DNA of 64,000 nucleotides from Arctopsyche grandis. Its lineage: Eukaryota > Arthropoda > Insecta > Trichoptera > Hydropsychidae. The position numbers and the translations under genes are program-made. This document shows, in pieces, positions 47,275 to 60,191 of the stretch. The stretch is taken from the NCBI RefSeq assembly GCF_051622035.1, contig NC_135359.1:26322001-26386000 (forward strand), in the 5' to 3' direction. Every line of letters begins with the position of its first letter. Within the stretch, counting starts at the first letter, position 1. Under the pieces are notes generated by a model. That model was not told the DNA's origin. It saw nothing but the letters and a program-made list of their open reading frames with translations, and did not search any database.

Positions 47275-48195
47275 ACGGTATCCGGACAAATACCCCCTGG
47301 ACACATGCCCCCGGCTAAAAACCCCCTGCACATTAGCCCCCCGTGTAAAAAAACCCCGCCATGGAAAAAATTGTTTAAAAATAGTAATAAATAATTAATA
47401 ATCTAATATACATATAATTTTGAAAGAGACTTTGTAAGTTTGTAACTATTTTTGGTCGAACTTCGTAAACAACACAAAGTTTCTATGATAACATGGGGGC
47501 GGGGGCGCCGGGGGGGGGGCCGCCGGATTCTGGTTATATATGTCATAATTTAATGACGAGTCGATTTTTTTTTCGATTTAAATAAATTTAATACGAAAAC
47601 AAATGAATATTTACTATATGATTCGCCGTGTTTAAGCTGTTTGTATTATAAATACTGAGCGAAGCTGGGTAAAACAACTAGTTAATAATAAAATAAAGTA
47701 AGAATAAATTGGGTGTGGTAGAGCATATTGAATTTCAATTTATATACAATATTTAATTTCAATTTATTGTTGTTAATAGGATAAATATTAATTTAAAAGA
47801 CTTTTAGTCACCAGTTTGTGGTATTGAAAGTAAATTTTAATAGAAGTATATATTAATATTATTATATTTTAAATATGTTTAGTCTATCCATGATGGAATT
47901 TGTAAGATCGAGAAAAGGAAAAGAAAAAGAGATTAAAATACAATTGATTTTGGAGTTTTGTATATTTTGAATTATTATAATTGATTACTGATTTTTTATT
48001 ATTGATTATTTATAAAGAATCTGATATGTCTATATGTATTATTAATATCTGTATTTTTCTGGCTGATATAAATTAGCATTGATAGAGACTTTAAGATACT
48101 GTCAATTTTTATAAAATATTTTTAGCCTTGACGGGGGGGGGGGTTATTTGCACGGGGGGTTAATGTCCAAGGGGTTTTTGACCGAGAGTTAGGTT
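47275..48195. mobile_element. Possible element bounded by inverted CCCCC-rich short repeats
   Basis: The left end has spaced C-runs (AAATACCCCCTGGACACATG, AAACCCCCTGCACATTAGCC). The right end at 48120-48190 is their inverse (GGTTATTTGCACGGGGGGTT, CCAAGGGGTTTTTGACCG). Between lies AT-rich DNA and a G10 run at 47511. The arrangement suggests a transposon with degenerate short tandem repeats in its ends. Confidence 0.45.
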
Positions 48196-48199
48196 GTTT

Positions 48200-51140
48200 G
48201 GAATTGGTTTATTTAATTAAATATGGCAATTTCACATTGATGACAGACTAAAAAAATCGTAATAAATACGATCATACGGTTATTTCAATTATTATCGAAA
48301 CTTTAAAATGGTCCAAACTTAAAATAAATAAATACGATTGGTTAAAAATAATAAATTCATTACGAATTTACTTTAAGGAAATTAATGACATTATTAACAT
48401 GATATATATGATTCAATCTAGGTTAACGTTTGTAGGAAAAGTACCCACATACAGTTATCTATCTAATCCACGAAAAACAATTCCCTGTAGTAGGAAAAAT
48501 CATTTAAAGTTTACCGGTTTATGAAATTTGACGTTAAATTGCAATCCCTAGTTATTATATGCATCTATGTTTAAGCACGAGTCGACATCGCCCGATCAAT
48601 CAATATTTCGGTTGACGGATAATGATTGACAAACGCCATACAAGTATAATCGTTTCCAATATTTAGATTAAAGTCTCAATTATAATTCGAAACGCTTTAT
48701 TTACGATACAAGCCGTTGTGGAATGTTCGTAAGTATTATCAACTTGACGAAATATTTACATAGGTACATAAATACACATACAATTTTGCTGTGATTCATT
48801 GTAAAAATATACACATTACAAAATCTGTATGCAAAATAGTCCGGCAAATTTTCTATGAAAATGTGAAAGTAGATTCGTGTGTCTATAGTTGACTTTCGCG
48901 ACAGCCAAAATACACACACATTTCCATGACAATATTGACGAGTATCGATTAAATCAATCACGACAGTCGCATGTCAAAATAAAGTCCATAAAAAAAAAAT
49001 AATATACAGATATTTTTTACCATGACAAATTTTTCCACGACGCGATACTACGATAAGCGATTTTTTTTTACTACATGCACGATTCATTCAGGAAACTCGA
49101 CAATGAATCAGAATCATCACCGGATTGATGATTTGGATTCAAACTTGAAAATTTCGCCGATAGGTTGAAAACCGCGAGTATTTCCGGCATCCTTTTCCAA
49201 TTAGATACAAATATAAAGAAAAACCATGATTTATTTTCTTAGAATATGATTAGCGTGGTTTGGTTTTTGTACCGTTGAATGATACGTGAGATGACGATGT
49301 AAGCGCCGACGGTTAGTTGTAATGCAAAAAAAATGATAACGAATCAAAAATTGTAGCGCAGTTTTACAGTCTGAATTTAGTTGCCAAAATTGCAGCTTGC
49401 AATTATAATTTATACGGTGTATCAAGGTCGATGACTCTTGTGTGTTGTACATTTCTTATTTTTACTAACCTCTTCTTATTTTACCCTTAAATTAATCGCA
49501 TAAGCTTTCCTGTGGTTCGCTAAATGGCGGTTTTCAAACACGCAACGAACTCTAGTAGGTAACTGTACGTAATTTAGTAATATAATATATATCAGCAATT
49601 GAGTTCTACTAAATTTTATTGATCTTATTGAGTCTGCTTTTTTATTGAATGAAAAAAATAAAAAAAAAACAAGGTAACAAGTCCACGGGCATGACCGGGA
49701 GAATCGCTCCAGGTGAATTAATTAATAAAAAAAACCCCGACCAGGTATCAGAGGATGTGAACCTAACTCTCTTATACCTGAAAGGAATTTGCTTAGTTTC
49801 CGTTTATTTTTCCGCTTCCGAGAAAGTAAACATCGAATATTCTAGATAAAATTATAGAACCTTTATTAATTTGATCGAATTAAATAATTAATAGTAAATG
49901 AATTTTTATTTTATCTATACATACATACATATATGCATTTTAAATTCATACAATATATTATATTATACTTTCTACTATCTAATATAAGTTTAGAATGTAT
50001 GCTGTGAACGAAATTAAGTAATAATCTTTATGATATTCGAATTTACTCGTTGACATTATTAATAAATTTATTAAAAGTTTTGACTACTGTGGCATTACAG
50101 GAATTCCTAATGTGCCACAATGGTCGAAAATATAACATACATATATTGAATACATCTATGGAGACATTTCACCAAAGAACAAAATATGCTTTTTTCAGCA
50201 CGAAACTTGATATAGAATATATCTTCATGAGATAAAAACAGTCTACACATGAACATATGTTTACATGAGCAATGTCGCCAGTGACGTTAATGTGGTGTTT
50301 ATTTTATATAAAACAAATTCACTGCCTAGATCAATAAACTAGCAGAAAACTACTTTTTTATATAAGCAGTTTACTGTCAGTATGTACATATGTATACTTT
50401 AAAAGTAGCTCTTTATATAAAAACAAGTAAGTCTCTTTATAAATAAGAAGAGGCTAGTAAAAATACACTTGACTAGAAAATAGTTACAGTGATCTTAAAT
50501 ACTAACCAAAACACTGTTCACACAATCTTAGCTACACAAAAAAAATACATGAAAACGTTATGAAAGATAGATACCGAATATAAATAAGTTAAAATCATCT
50601 ATTGATATTTAGTATTTGTATATGTAGACATAGTAAAAAAATTAAGTCGTATCGATAGGACTAAAACGGTGTTCAAAAAATCTCCAAAATACACAGATCA
50701 TTTCTAGAATCATGAAAACGTGATCAGTGATCAGTGAAACGTGATCAGAGTTCGAATCAGTCAAAATCTCAAGTTGGAATTTTCGAATGATCACAAAACT
50801 TCATGTATTGTTACTACGTACATAGATAAAATAAAAGCTATATTTATATTATATATTCATTAGTTGTTTTAAATACATAGATTATAATAACATTCAAGGA
50901 CAATAATATTATATTTCGCGGTTGACTTTGTACAATACAAACACCGTTTGATTGAGCACTAACTAACGACTTTGAAAGTTGGTCCATCATACCATTATAT
51001 TGCATATAATATGAAACTATTGGCAAAGTTACCACCCCACCCCTCACCACAAGATCCACAACCACAAACAAGGATTTATATCAGATGATTCGCCGAATAG
51101 ATTATTCGTGTATGTGCACATACATACATACATATATTTT
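48200..51140. other. AT-rich intron/intergenic DNA, nothing recognised
   Basis: Apart from the hAT-like end at 48510-48556 and ACAT/ATGT microsatellites, no repeat family, exon or structured element could be supported here. Confidence 0.4.
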
Positions 51141-51681
51141 GGTCGACCGGTGATTATCCCGGGTCTCTAAACGCGGGGCGAGTTGAAGGTGAATATACAG
51201 CCACACAAAAGGAAGACAAAAATAAATATAAAAAATACAAATAAAAAAAAGCTTGAAATAATGTGAAGAGCGGTCCCTTTAGGTGACCTTGTACGGTGCA
51301 GGTGCGTTGACCGGCCCTCCCCCGCCTCCTCTATCCAATGCACCCTCCGAAATGGAGGGACATGGACCACCACCCACAAATAGTTTGAGAGCCGCTGACT
51401 GTGCGAACTAAACATTAAAATCGCTTCGAACATATTTCATACGATTTAGTTATCGAGTGAGAAAGGTTCAAACGTAACGTGGCAGCGGTAATACAATGCG
51501 TCATAAACAACAATGTTTATTAAGTTTACAAAGTTTCATCTCCAACGGGTGTACAAATGTACCCAAAAGAGAACACGGCATATGTATGTATGTATGTGGG
51601 TACAATATTTTTGTAAACAGTCGTTGAAAATAAAAGTGACTCGATTTCGCATTTAAATCGCATTTATTTACGTATATCGGG

Positions 51682-52120
51682 ATCGGTGATTATTCCGCAC
51701 AAAACGATCTCGCGCACGTCACTAAAACCTCGATCACGGAACATCTGGCACCCGAAAATTCCATCCATCGAGATTTACCCACGTGAAATATTGGTTCCCG
51801 GAAAGATGCACTAAATTTCACTGAATAGTAGCGCAGTTTCGAGAAGTCATAATTTTCAACGGCGCTCAAAAAGAACTTGCGCAATAGAATTCCACAAAAA
51901 AAGGATAGCACCCTTGGATAACATACAAATACCCCTTGATGCTTTTTTGTGGAATCCTATCGCATTATTTTTCCTCGAGCATCTTTATCTCGAGTGCATT
52001 CTTCCGGTCACCGAAATATCATGCCAACGAGAACTCCAGTGCCAGATAATACGTATCCGCGATTTTCGAGGCAAAGAATGTCGTTTGCGCGATCACAATG
52101 TGCGAAATAATCCATTTACC
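51682..52120. mobile_element. GGTAATTGG-TIR element half, split by a MITE
   Basis: 51682-51784 (GTGATTATTCCGCAC, CACGGAACATCTGGCACC) and 52021-52120 (CAGTGCCAGATAAT... ending AATCCATTTACC) correspond to the right half of the 18289-18926 element. A MITE sits between. Confidence 0.65.
51793..52012. mobile_element. GGTTCCCGGAAGAATGCAC-TIR MITE, copy 4 (220 bp, intact)
   Basis: Left end GGTTCCCGGAAAGATGCACT, right end AGTGCATTCTTCCGGTCACC. Flanks GAAATATT (51785-51792) and GAAATATC (52013-52020) are an 8-bp duplication with one change. Nested within the GGTAATTGG-TIR element. Confidence 0.82.
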
Positions 52121-52255
52121 GTATATTGAATTTATAACTAAAAGTGAATTAATAATACCCGGTGGATACAGATCCGAAACTATTATTGTCCTTTCCTTGT
52201 CTTTAGGTCAAATTGAGGAGATGCCTGATATTTGACAAATCCATTTTTATTAGCT

Positions 52256-52545
52256 GTCATCATCATCATCATGTACCATTCACCATCTGCTATTGGATGA
52301 AGGCCACTCCAACACTTCCATTCATCTCTACTTTGAGCAGAGCAATTCCCAGCCGTTTAATTCCACATATTTTTCTAATTTCATAGATCTATCTTTCTTG
52401 TGGTCTTCCCTACATACTTTTAAATTTTCTTGGGTACTATTCGAACACTTCTTTCGCCCATTGCAATTTCAATCACTTCACTCTCCACTATATCAACTAT
52501 CCTTATCGTATTTCTCATCCACGTATTCAGTTTCCTAGCTTTATG
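52256..52545 (-). mobile_element. RTE LINE 3' end
   Basis: Minus-strand RTE tail with its (ATG)n 3' repeat visible as CATCATCATCATCATG at 52256-52273, then the GGATGAAGGCCACTCCAACA block. 5'-truncated at about 52545. Confidence 0.72.
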
Positions 52546-52557
52546 TGTGTGTTCATA

Positions 52558-52860
52558 AATAGCCAGCAGTATATCTCGATGGTTGCGTTAATGCTAACCA
52601 CCGATAGGTTCCCGGCTCCAAGCCTTGGATTAACCATAATTGAAAAGAATTTATTCGGAAGTATTTCTGTACTGCTGGTCAGACATGGATATTTGTGACT
52701 CCCAAGTTGATCGTTTCCTATCAGAGTTTGCCAATTCATCTGATTTAATTGTTGAAACGGTTCCTCGTAAAATCGTCATAACTATTATGTCACCACTATT
52801 CGAATATGATTTCAAAAATGTATATATGCACAAGTTTAAAATCATAGGTGTCGCTTAGAG
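52558..52860 (+). mobile_element. tRNA-derived SINE, copy 7 (partial)
   Basis: A head-like AGCCAGCAGTATATCTCGAT, then the body TGCTGGTCAGACATGGATAT and CTATTATGTCACCACTATTC. The tail is lost. Confidence 0.68.
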
Positions 52861-53700
52861 CAACTATGACACCATGGTAAAATACAAAAATAACTTAGTT
52901 AAAAGCTAATGATTTACATAAGCTGACTATATGTACATACATATGTAGATATATACAAACATATGCATGTATATGCTGCACCCCGTACATTTTAAAGTTA
53001 ACTCAATGAAAAAAATAGAAAAAAATACATATTTTACAACACCACAGACCTGGACAATACAATGTTTTCAAGAAAGCATATGAGAAATTCGGGGATATTT
53101 TGAAGATTGACATTGTGTGTTTTGTTCGTGGTATCCTACGAGCGATCTGGATGTGGAGACGGATTCATTCTGATGAAGGCAACCCAATATTTTCGACAAA
53201 AACTTTTAGGTAGAAGGGCAAACAAAAGAAATAACACATGGCGGGGCAGAGTTGCAGCTTGGCCATAAAAAACGCGAAAGGTAACAAAGAACACATCATC
53301 GGTAGGGCCGATCGTACATACAAATGTGGAAGAAAATCAAAAACGATAAAACGCATAGGTAAGTAAACAAGCGTCATATCGATTTCATTCAGCTATGTAC
53401 ATATGTATTTATTCGTCGTTACTAATTCAAGTACATAAATTAGTAAAAGAATGTCAATGTCGACGTAAACGGCACCAAATAACGTTTATTTTGGAAAGAT
53501 AATATGGAATAATCACACGACATGCAATTCATCAAAAATACATGCATGGAATGGAATAATAGACCAATGAATAATGACCAATGACCAATATAGCGAACTC
53601 CTTCATATCATATTATTAAATTATTTTATTTTGGACTGGACCATTGTGACATGACGGGAGTCCCTAATGTAGAAAAAATACCGAGAATGAGAAAAATAAA

Positions 53701-53702
<2 letters not shown>

Positions 53703-53783
<81 letters not shown>

Positions 53784-53905
53784 AAAAATGCATTTATACG
53801 TAATCATAATGACCGCGTAAAATGGCAAAGTTTCAAAACAATCGAAAGACTGTAGGAATAGATACTGAATCGTTTTCAAAGTGAAGTCAAAGAGCTTTTA
53901 AAAAA
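53703..53905 (+). repeat. (TA)n tract followed by the AAATGGCAAAGTTTC repeat
   Basis: About 75 bp of TA (53705-53781), then AAAATGGCAAAGTTTCAAAA and TGTAGGAATAGATACTGAAT as in 41440-41815. The intermediate part present in other copies is missing. Confidence 0.6.
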
Positions 53906-55570
53906 CATTAGCATTATGATATCTAATAATAAAATACAAAGTAGGGAATGTCTTGCACTTATAGTCGGCAGCAATATACATATTAGAACCAGCCGCAAAT
54001 ATAAAACATCCCTGCGAGGACCAAATGGAAGAGAGAAGATCAAACTTCCACTCATACATCACATTCAATTATGAAAATAATGATGAGCGCAGACTACCAG
54101 ACAAATAAGTTAAAATAATCGCAGATAATCTACGCTCACTGACGTAGAAAATATCACACCCAGGCTCAGCAGCAATGATTTCATTGAGAAGTCATGTAGC
54201 TATTGGAATAGGAGCCATTCGATAAAAAACTGTGCGAGCAGGAGGTAGAACCATCAAATGATGATGTCTGGAAATATATCTAATTTATGATTTCAGAAAA
54301 TTACTGCCACCAGGTCGTCAAACAACTTCCATTCGTTCAATATAGTGCAATATATTTGTTTAGTTCCCCATTTTATAAAATAAGCTATGTACATATGTAT
54401 ATGAAGTAGATTTATTTATAACATAAATCTGAAAAATAGCATTAAGTGGCGATCGTAATTTGATGATAAGAGAACTTTAACTTATCAACAATTTCATTAG
54501 GGTTAATTTTTATCGTACAGCATGCACGATTGTTCAGTTGAGCTACTTTTGTGAGAACGATTGTTAAATGGTGAACCATTTTTCCAAACTAAAACGAAAC
54601 ACCCAATCGCTCAATAACGTGCTTCGTAAAAATTAAGCAATTTTGAATATGTCATAATTGGATAAATAGAAAAAGATTCGTCTTTAAACGAACATTTAAA
54701 AAGATCTAAAAACAATGAAAAACCATCACAATTGGACATTGCATAGGACTATATCTGAATATTGTATCAATACGATAGATGTTGCTGCCACCAGGTTGTC
54801 ACACATGGAAGCATCAGCGCATTAGTTTAATACCTGTACACTTTTCATTAAATTAATCACTCACGTTCATATACCACATTATTTTGTGTATAATTTATAT
54901 AACGAGGAACGATAAAGCACGTACCTTCATATCTCGCAACGTTACTAAACTATCGTCCCACCCACTCTTCAGTGTACATATAAACGGACTTTAAACAAAC
55001 AGCACACGTATTTTAATGGACACTATAATTAAAATATTCGATACTATCTGAACAAAATTGATAGAAGCCATATTAAATTTAATAGAAGCTTTTGTCGAAC
55101 ACGTACATACATACGATAATCGCGATACAAGAAGACCTAAAAAGCATAGGACACAATAGACGAAATTCCCACCCTATATTTAAGACACCCTAGTATTTTT
55201 CGAAATAAGAAATTCACGCACTTTCGAAATCGTTTGTGTATAGTCTCGATAATTTGGTATCAAACTAGTCAAACTGTTAACTCTATCAAGTTGGACTGTT
55301 AACTCTCTCAAGGATTCCAAGAAAATTTATTCGTTAGTTACATTACTATCTATATTTATATCTCAATACCTTTGTGCTGGCTTATTCGGGTTTCAACTAT
55401 CTTACTTCTAGATGTTTTAAAGATTTTTAAAGGTAAGATTATCAATATACATATATGTTAGAGGAGTTAAAGTTTTGGTTTTGGGTCCCTAAGCAGTTTG
55501 AAATCCCGGCCGTAATAGAAAACAATGTTTAATATTCTCGATGATTGCGAGTACGTCTATCGCTGTTGGC
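53906..55570. other. AT-rich stretch with no recognised gene
   Basis: No supported exon or repeat family. Confidence 0.35.
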
Positions 55571-55579
55571 AAGATCTGA

Positions 55580-56062
55580 ACTAAGGATTCCAATACCGGT
55601 ACTATCGAAACAGGCTCTACCGGTTTGTGATCAAAATTTGACCTTCGGTACTTCCGATAGTACACAAAAGACTACCGGTAGTACGGAAGCGAAATAATTT
55701 AAACTTTGTCAGATGGATTGTTTTGAATTTAGAAAAAAAAACGTTATATTGGCTAGTTTGAATGAATAAGTCGAAGAATGAGTTAACACTCAACATCCTT
55801 TTCGATCTGTTATTCAAAAGTGTATCATAAATTTAAAATCAAAGATACATTAAGTATGCCGAAAATATCTTACTGCGAGTATTTCCTTTTAAATAAGAAA
55901 ATAATTAATCGAAGTAATCGATTAAAATAATTAATAATTAATCAATATTTTATTGTTAAGCGCTTAAATAAATAAGTACCGGGTATATACCGGTAGTGGC
56001 CAATTTTAATTCGGTAGAACTGGTAGTAACAAGTGACGGTGTTTTTGAATTCCTAATCTGGA
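55580..56062. mobile_element. Possible hAT-like element with ACCGGTA motifs
   Basis: Starts ACTAAGGATTCCAATACCGG and ends GAATTCCTAATCT, an imperfect inverted pair, with several ACCGGTAGT/ACCGGTAC motifs inside. Related ends are at 42952 and 48510-48556. Confidence 0.4.
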
Positions 56063-56425
56063 CGGTTAATAAAACCAGATCAGCCATCTCCTGCTAGACT
56101 TTGTCGATTTATCTCACTCAATCGTTGAGACGGTTCCAATAAAATAGGCTCTCTCCCTTCAACAAATTGGACAAGTCCGAATTTGTTGATATTTGCAACC
56201 ATACATATGTATACATGCGGTTTGTTTAACTATGTACAGGGCCACCTAGAAGAATGCCGAAAAATAATTCCAAGACATATTTTTATATGCGAAAAACCAA
56301 GAACTATTTGAAAAATACCTTTATGTTGGTTGTTATTTTATAAAATAATTGAATAAGAAAGTGTGATATAATAGGTACGATTTCGGACACGGGGCCCCTC
56401 CTGTAGTCCGGGCCCTGGAACGTAA

Positions 56426-56664
56426 GGGCGAAAACACACAGCACGGAACGTGGCACGTCGACAAGTTCTCTTACATTTCTTCAAATATGAAATACACCGC
56501 TATCGATTACTGTCAAAGCAAGGATACAATTTTACCGAAAACACGCCAGGGGGTCATTTTAGGACGGTGCGTGCTGGGCGTTCCATGAATATGTGCAAGG
56601 CACGGCCCATTTCTTTCGCATGTTTAAAAGTATCTAAAAAAAAAACCACGCTGTTTTTTCGCCC
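56426..56664. mobile_element. Harbinger-like MITE, family GGGCGAAAACACAC, copy 6
   Basis: GGGCGAAAACACACAGCACG at the left, CCACGCTGTTTTTTCGCCC at the right, TAA before and TTA after. The interior shares TTACATTTCTTCAAATATG and CGCCAGGGGGTCATTTTAGG with other copies. Confidence 0.72.
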
Positions 56665-56734
56665 TTACCCAGGCTCCACTCCCCCCCCCTCTTGGGTCGG
56701 CCCTGCCTATGCATGTACGTTGTATAATGTGTTT

Positions 56735-57185
56735 GGATATTTATTTATTTTATTTTATTGTCACAAATCAATACACACTCGCCATTACAGATTTGCTCCA
56801 ATGCGACGGGTGTACGTTAATGAAATACATAAACAATCAGAAATCAGAAATACAGTAATACATACATATACAATCAGAATATATAGAATATAAAAATTAA
56901 TTAGAAATAATAATTATAGTGACATCTATGGATTTCAGATTACTGTGTATAATTAATACAAATTATACACAGGCAGATTTTTGTGACAACAGGATTAGAT
57001 TTAATACCAATTTTCAGGAACCGTTTCAGCAATGATCAGATAAAATTGGCAAACTCTGATAGAGAAACGATCGATTTGGAGTCACAAAACCCCCAAATCT
57101 AACCAGCAGTGGCGAGGACACGAACCTATGACCTCAGTGATGCTAAATATATACGCTATCACTAAGCCAAACTGCTGGCTATCAC
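56735..57185 (-). mobile_element. tRNA-derived SINE, copy 8, with duplicated head
   Basis: Minus-strand body (TTTGTGACTCCAAATCGATC, GAAACGGTTCCTGAAAATTG) and a decayed head. The A-box-side segment ATCACTAAGCCAAACTGCTG is present twice (57160 and 57181). Confidence 0.65.
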
Positions 57186-57215
57186 TAAGCCAAACTGCTG
57201 ATATGTACACAGTTA

Positions 57216-57499
57216 GGGCGGTTTCAGACTAGCGTATTTTTCTGCGCGTATACCGTCGTTTCGGCATACGCGCTTACACGCGCGCTTCAAAAAACCAGAC
57301 TCGCGTACACGGGCTTATTCCAGCGTGTTCGCTCCAACCGGTAGTGGTGATTTAGTATCAACATGGATAATACGAGCTTATAAGTGCGTCTACGCTCGTA
57401 CGAGTTGCGCGTATGGAAAACGACGCGCCTATACGCGCCTACGTGCACTTCAAAAAACGAGATTATACGCGCGTATAAAACGCTAGTCTGAAACCGCCC
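57216..57499. mobile_element. Harbinger-like MITE, second family (GGGCGGTTTCAGACTAGCG), 284 bp
   Basis: Inverted ends GGGCGGTTTCAGACTAGCGT, a 20-bp match, flanked by TTA at 57213-57215 and 57500-57502. The interior is rich in CGCGTATA/TACGCGCG motifs in both orientations, which can fold. A single copy in this window. Confidence 0.85.
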
Positions 57500-57729
57500 T
57501 TAGCCATAGTGTCGATTTAGAGTGACCTGTCATGTAATAAAATTGTATTGGTGTTTTTTTTTTGGTCAAAGCGACGACTTGTGAACACCTGTAATGTCGC
57601 CACGACCCAACATGAAAATAAAATAAAATTGTGGAAGCGAAAATAATATCATGCGACCAACATGGGGGGATAATGAAACGAGAAAAAGCCGCACGTTATC
57701 AATCTACAATTTTATTGGCCACATTAAGT

Positions 57730-58060
57730 AACTGTTAAGAGAGCGATTCATTGAAATTCATTTCTTCATCCGTGGGTGAACGACCACGAAGAAGCGGCGA
57801 ACAAACGGAACAGAGACGATTACTACTGAACGTTGTCCTTGAACGTTTTAGGTGGGCCGCACACACAACTAACAAATCTTTGATTTGTGACACGCCACGC
57901 ACACGCGCGTTGCGTGTTGAGCGAAGGTTGACGCGTCGATCAACCGTCATGATGAACGCGATTACGAAACGTTGCAAATTATCGCGTATGTAACTCGTTT
58001 CGCGTGTGTTACGTCTTACTGCAGGCCTGGGCAAAGTTCTTGGATGAAGGGCCACATTAG
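57730..58060. other. GC-rich block of unknown origin
   Basis: Open on both strands (minus frame from 58055, plus frame from 57751) with Arg-rich translations. No family motif seen. Contains ACACGCGCGTTGCGTGTTGA. It may be part of a decayed transposon. Confidence 0.3.
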
Positions 58061-58129
58061 GAATTCAAAATGAATGAAACTACTACTATTTTAGACAATT
58101 GAATTCGAGACGAATGGAACTGTTTCACA

Positions 58130-59230
58130 TCTTTCTACATTGTTTGAACACCGTTAGTCCTATCGAACTGAAACTTAGTATCGGTTACTGTAATTCTTAT
58201 CGATACGACGTTCATTTTTTTCAATTTTTTAAGTTGACCGGAAATGATACCTCCCGTAAAGGTGTCTTCTTATTACTTTTGTTATGTGGTAGGATCTTAC
58301 AACCTATGTATATACTTATGTATAATACCCTTTAACCTTAAGTTTGAACATCTGTTTCATTTTTAACTACTTATGATGTATCTCTTAAAGCTATCCCTCA
58401 TTAATTATGAGACTTTCAATATCTCTATTGCTTCCACCCTGTACAATCAACTATTCTGTTCAACTCTATCTACTTAACTTCTTATCTATTATAATTTATG
58501 CGAGTTTCTAACACGATTGCTATATAAGACGACACAGTTAATGACCTGTTGAAATACAAAGTATTACTTTTAATAATCTTTATTGCTATAGCTGCATTTT
58601 GTCCCACGATACGTGTAAACCCTAAAATATTATTATCACTATTTAGCTCTATGATAAATTGTTTATCTACTCAAAAATGTCTCGATACTCTCAAAGGATA
58701 CATAAATCAAATATTAAAACTGTCTTACACACGGATGTTGCTATGTATCTTAATCACTTTGTTATTTACCAACATTCTGTGATTGGTTAAAACTTATCAT
58801 TCTTTTGTGTATAAATGCTCATGTTAGATCTATTGAACCTCACTTGCGATTAAACTGCCTTACTAGTAACTTGTGGTAGGACATCGAGACTAGTAACTTG
58901 TAATACAAACTTGTATATTAGTCTTGATTATATTTACTACTACTTAAAGAATATAATCATTTGACCAAATTTGTGACTATTCTATACCATCTCCTACTCG
59001 TCCCCGTAACACTTTATCTACGTACAAGATTTTGAATGATTCGAACTCATAATCGATCACTGATTACGTTTTCATGACCTAGAAAAAATGTGTGTGTGTC
59101 TGTATATTTTGGGGCTGAAACTTAGTATCGGTTACTGAAATACTTATCGATACGACGATAATTTTTTTCAAATTTTAAGTTACTGGATATGGTACCTCCC
59201 CTTATAGGTGTGCTCTTTTTTTTAAGTATT
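58130..59230. repeat. Pair of direct repeats flanking an LTR-like segment
   Basis: 58165-58275 and 59113-59215 share GAAACTTAGTATCGGTTACT, CTTATCGATACGACG and GGTACCTCCC-like blocks. Between them (58350-59040) lies sequence of different texture with TATAAGACGACACAG and GTGTATAAATGCTCATG promoter-like motifs. It might be a solo LTR or an inserted element; its ends could not be defined. Confidence 0.35.
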
Positions 59231-59858
59231 TGAATATAATTATCTCCCACGCTGCTAAACGAATCAGACTGAATTTTTTTTACATGTAATAGAAATTATA
59301 AATTTTATACCTTAATTTTTTTAAATATTTTTAAAACACAAAGCTATATGTATATATAAAACTTGGTAAGCATCCGTCGATCGGAAGTGGTAGTTTACTC
59401 TTGTTCGATTTTTCTTCCACGATGTTTTTCGACCCCTTAATCATGTGTGTTCTTCACGAGAAAATTCAAGTATAATCCTTGTATTATTGCGATTAAAATA
59501 AAAAAAAATCACTAATTTTTAATCCGTAACCGGAAGTGAGATGTTTTCCTCTTAAAAAGTTAAAAATGTTGTGACGATTTTTTCCACACCCCTGAACTTA
59601 TCAAGCTGAAAATTTATATTTGTATTCTTTACGTACTAACTTTGATAAGGGTAAGAGTTGTTAAGGTTTTGGTCAGAATTCGTGAATCAGAAGTAGTATT
59701 TTTTTAAAACAATATTTCATTATTGTATTTTGACATTTTAAATTACTTTTATTTTCTTGATATTTAATGTGTATAATAATTATAGTGATTTTAAGTAATA
59801 AAATAATTTCGAACAAATCCGATAACCGGAAATAGAACTTTTGTCTTGTGTAAGTTTC

Positions 59859-60074
59859 ATATTTTTGTTTTTTAATAACCAATTCATACATATGTACATA
59901 TTTATTTTTGTCAAACACTTCTATAAAAGTTGTTATAAATTTAGACTTAAAAATTTTCGTTATGTTTAAGTACATATCGATGGCTTGGTGCAAAGATATT
60001 GTATGTCCAATTTTGAATTTGTATCGAATTTTAAGTTTGCAGATTCTGGAATAATTCAGATTTTTCCTTATAAG
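59859..60074 (+). repeat. Left arm of perfect 216-bp inverted repeat
   Basis: Base-by-base reading finds no difference from the reverse complement of 61058-61274. The inner boundary is CCTTATAAG at 60066-60074. Confidence 0.88.
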
Positions 60075-60191
60075 TACATTTGCGCTCAATTTGTATCGAA
60101 AACGCTCTCATAGTCGGAATGTGTGAACGTATATGTATGTTTAATAATTAAATTTTTTAAATGTTTGAATAAGTTGATCGTAAATTGCTTT

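Noticed and set aside
57735..58055. 106-residue Arg-rich minus-strand frame as a gene
   Set aside because: No recognisable domain, and an overlapping plus-strand frame of similar size is equally open.
58549..58782. 77-residue hydrophobic plus-strand frame
   Set aside because: AT-rich Ile/Leu translation in an LTR-like segment, with no support for expression.
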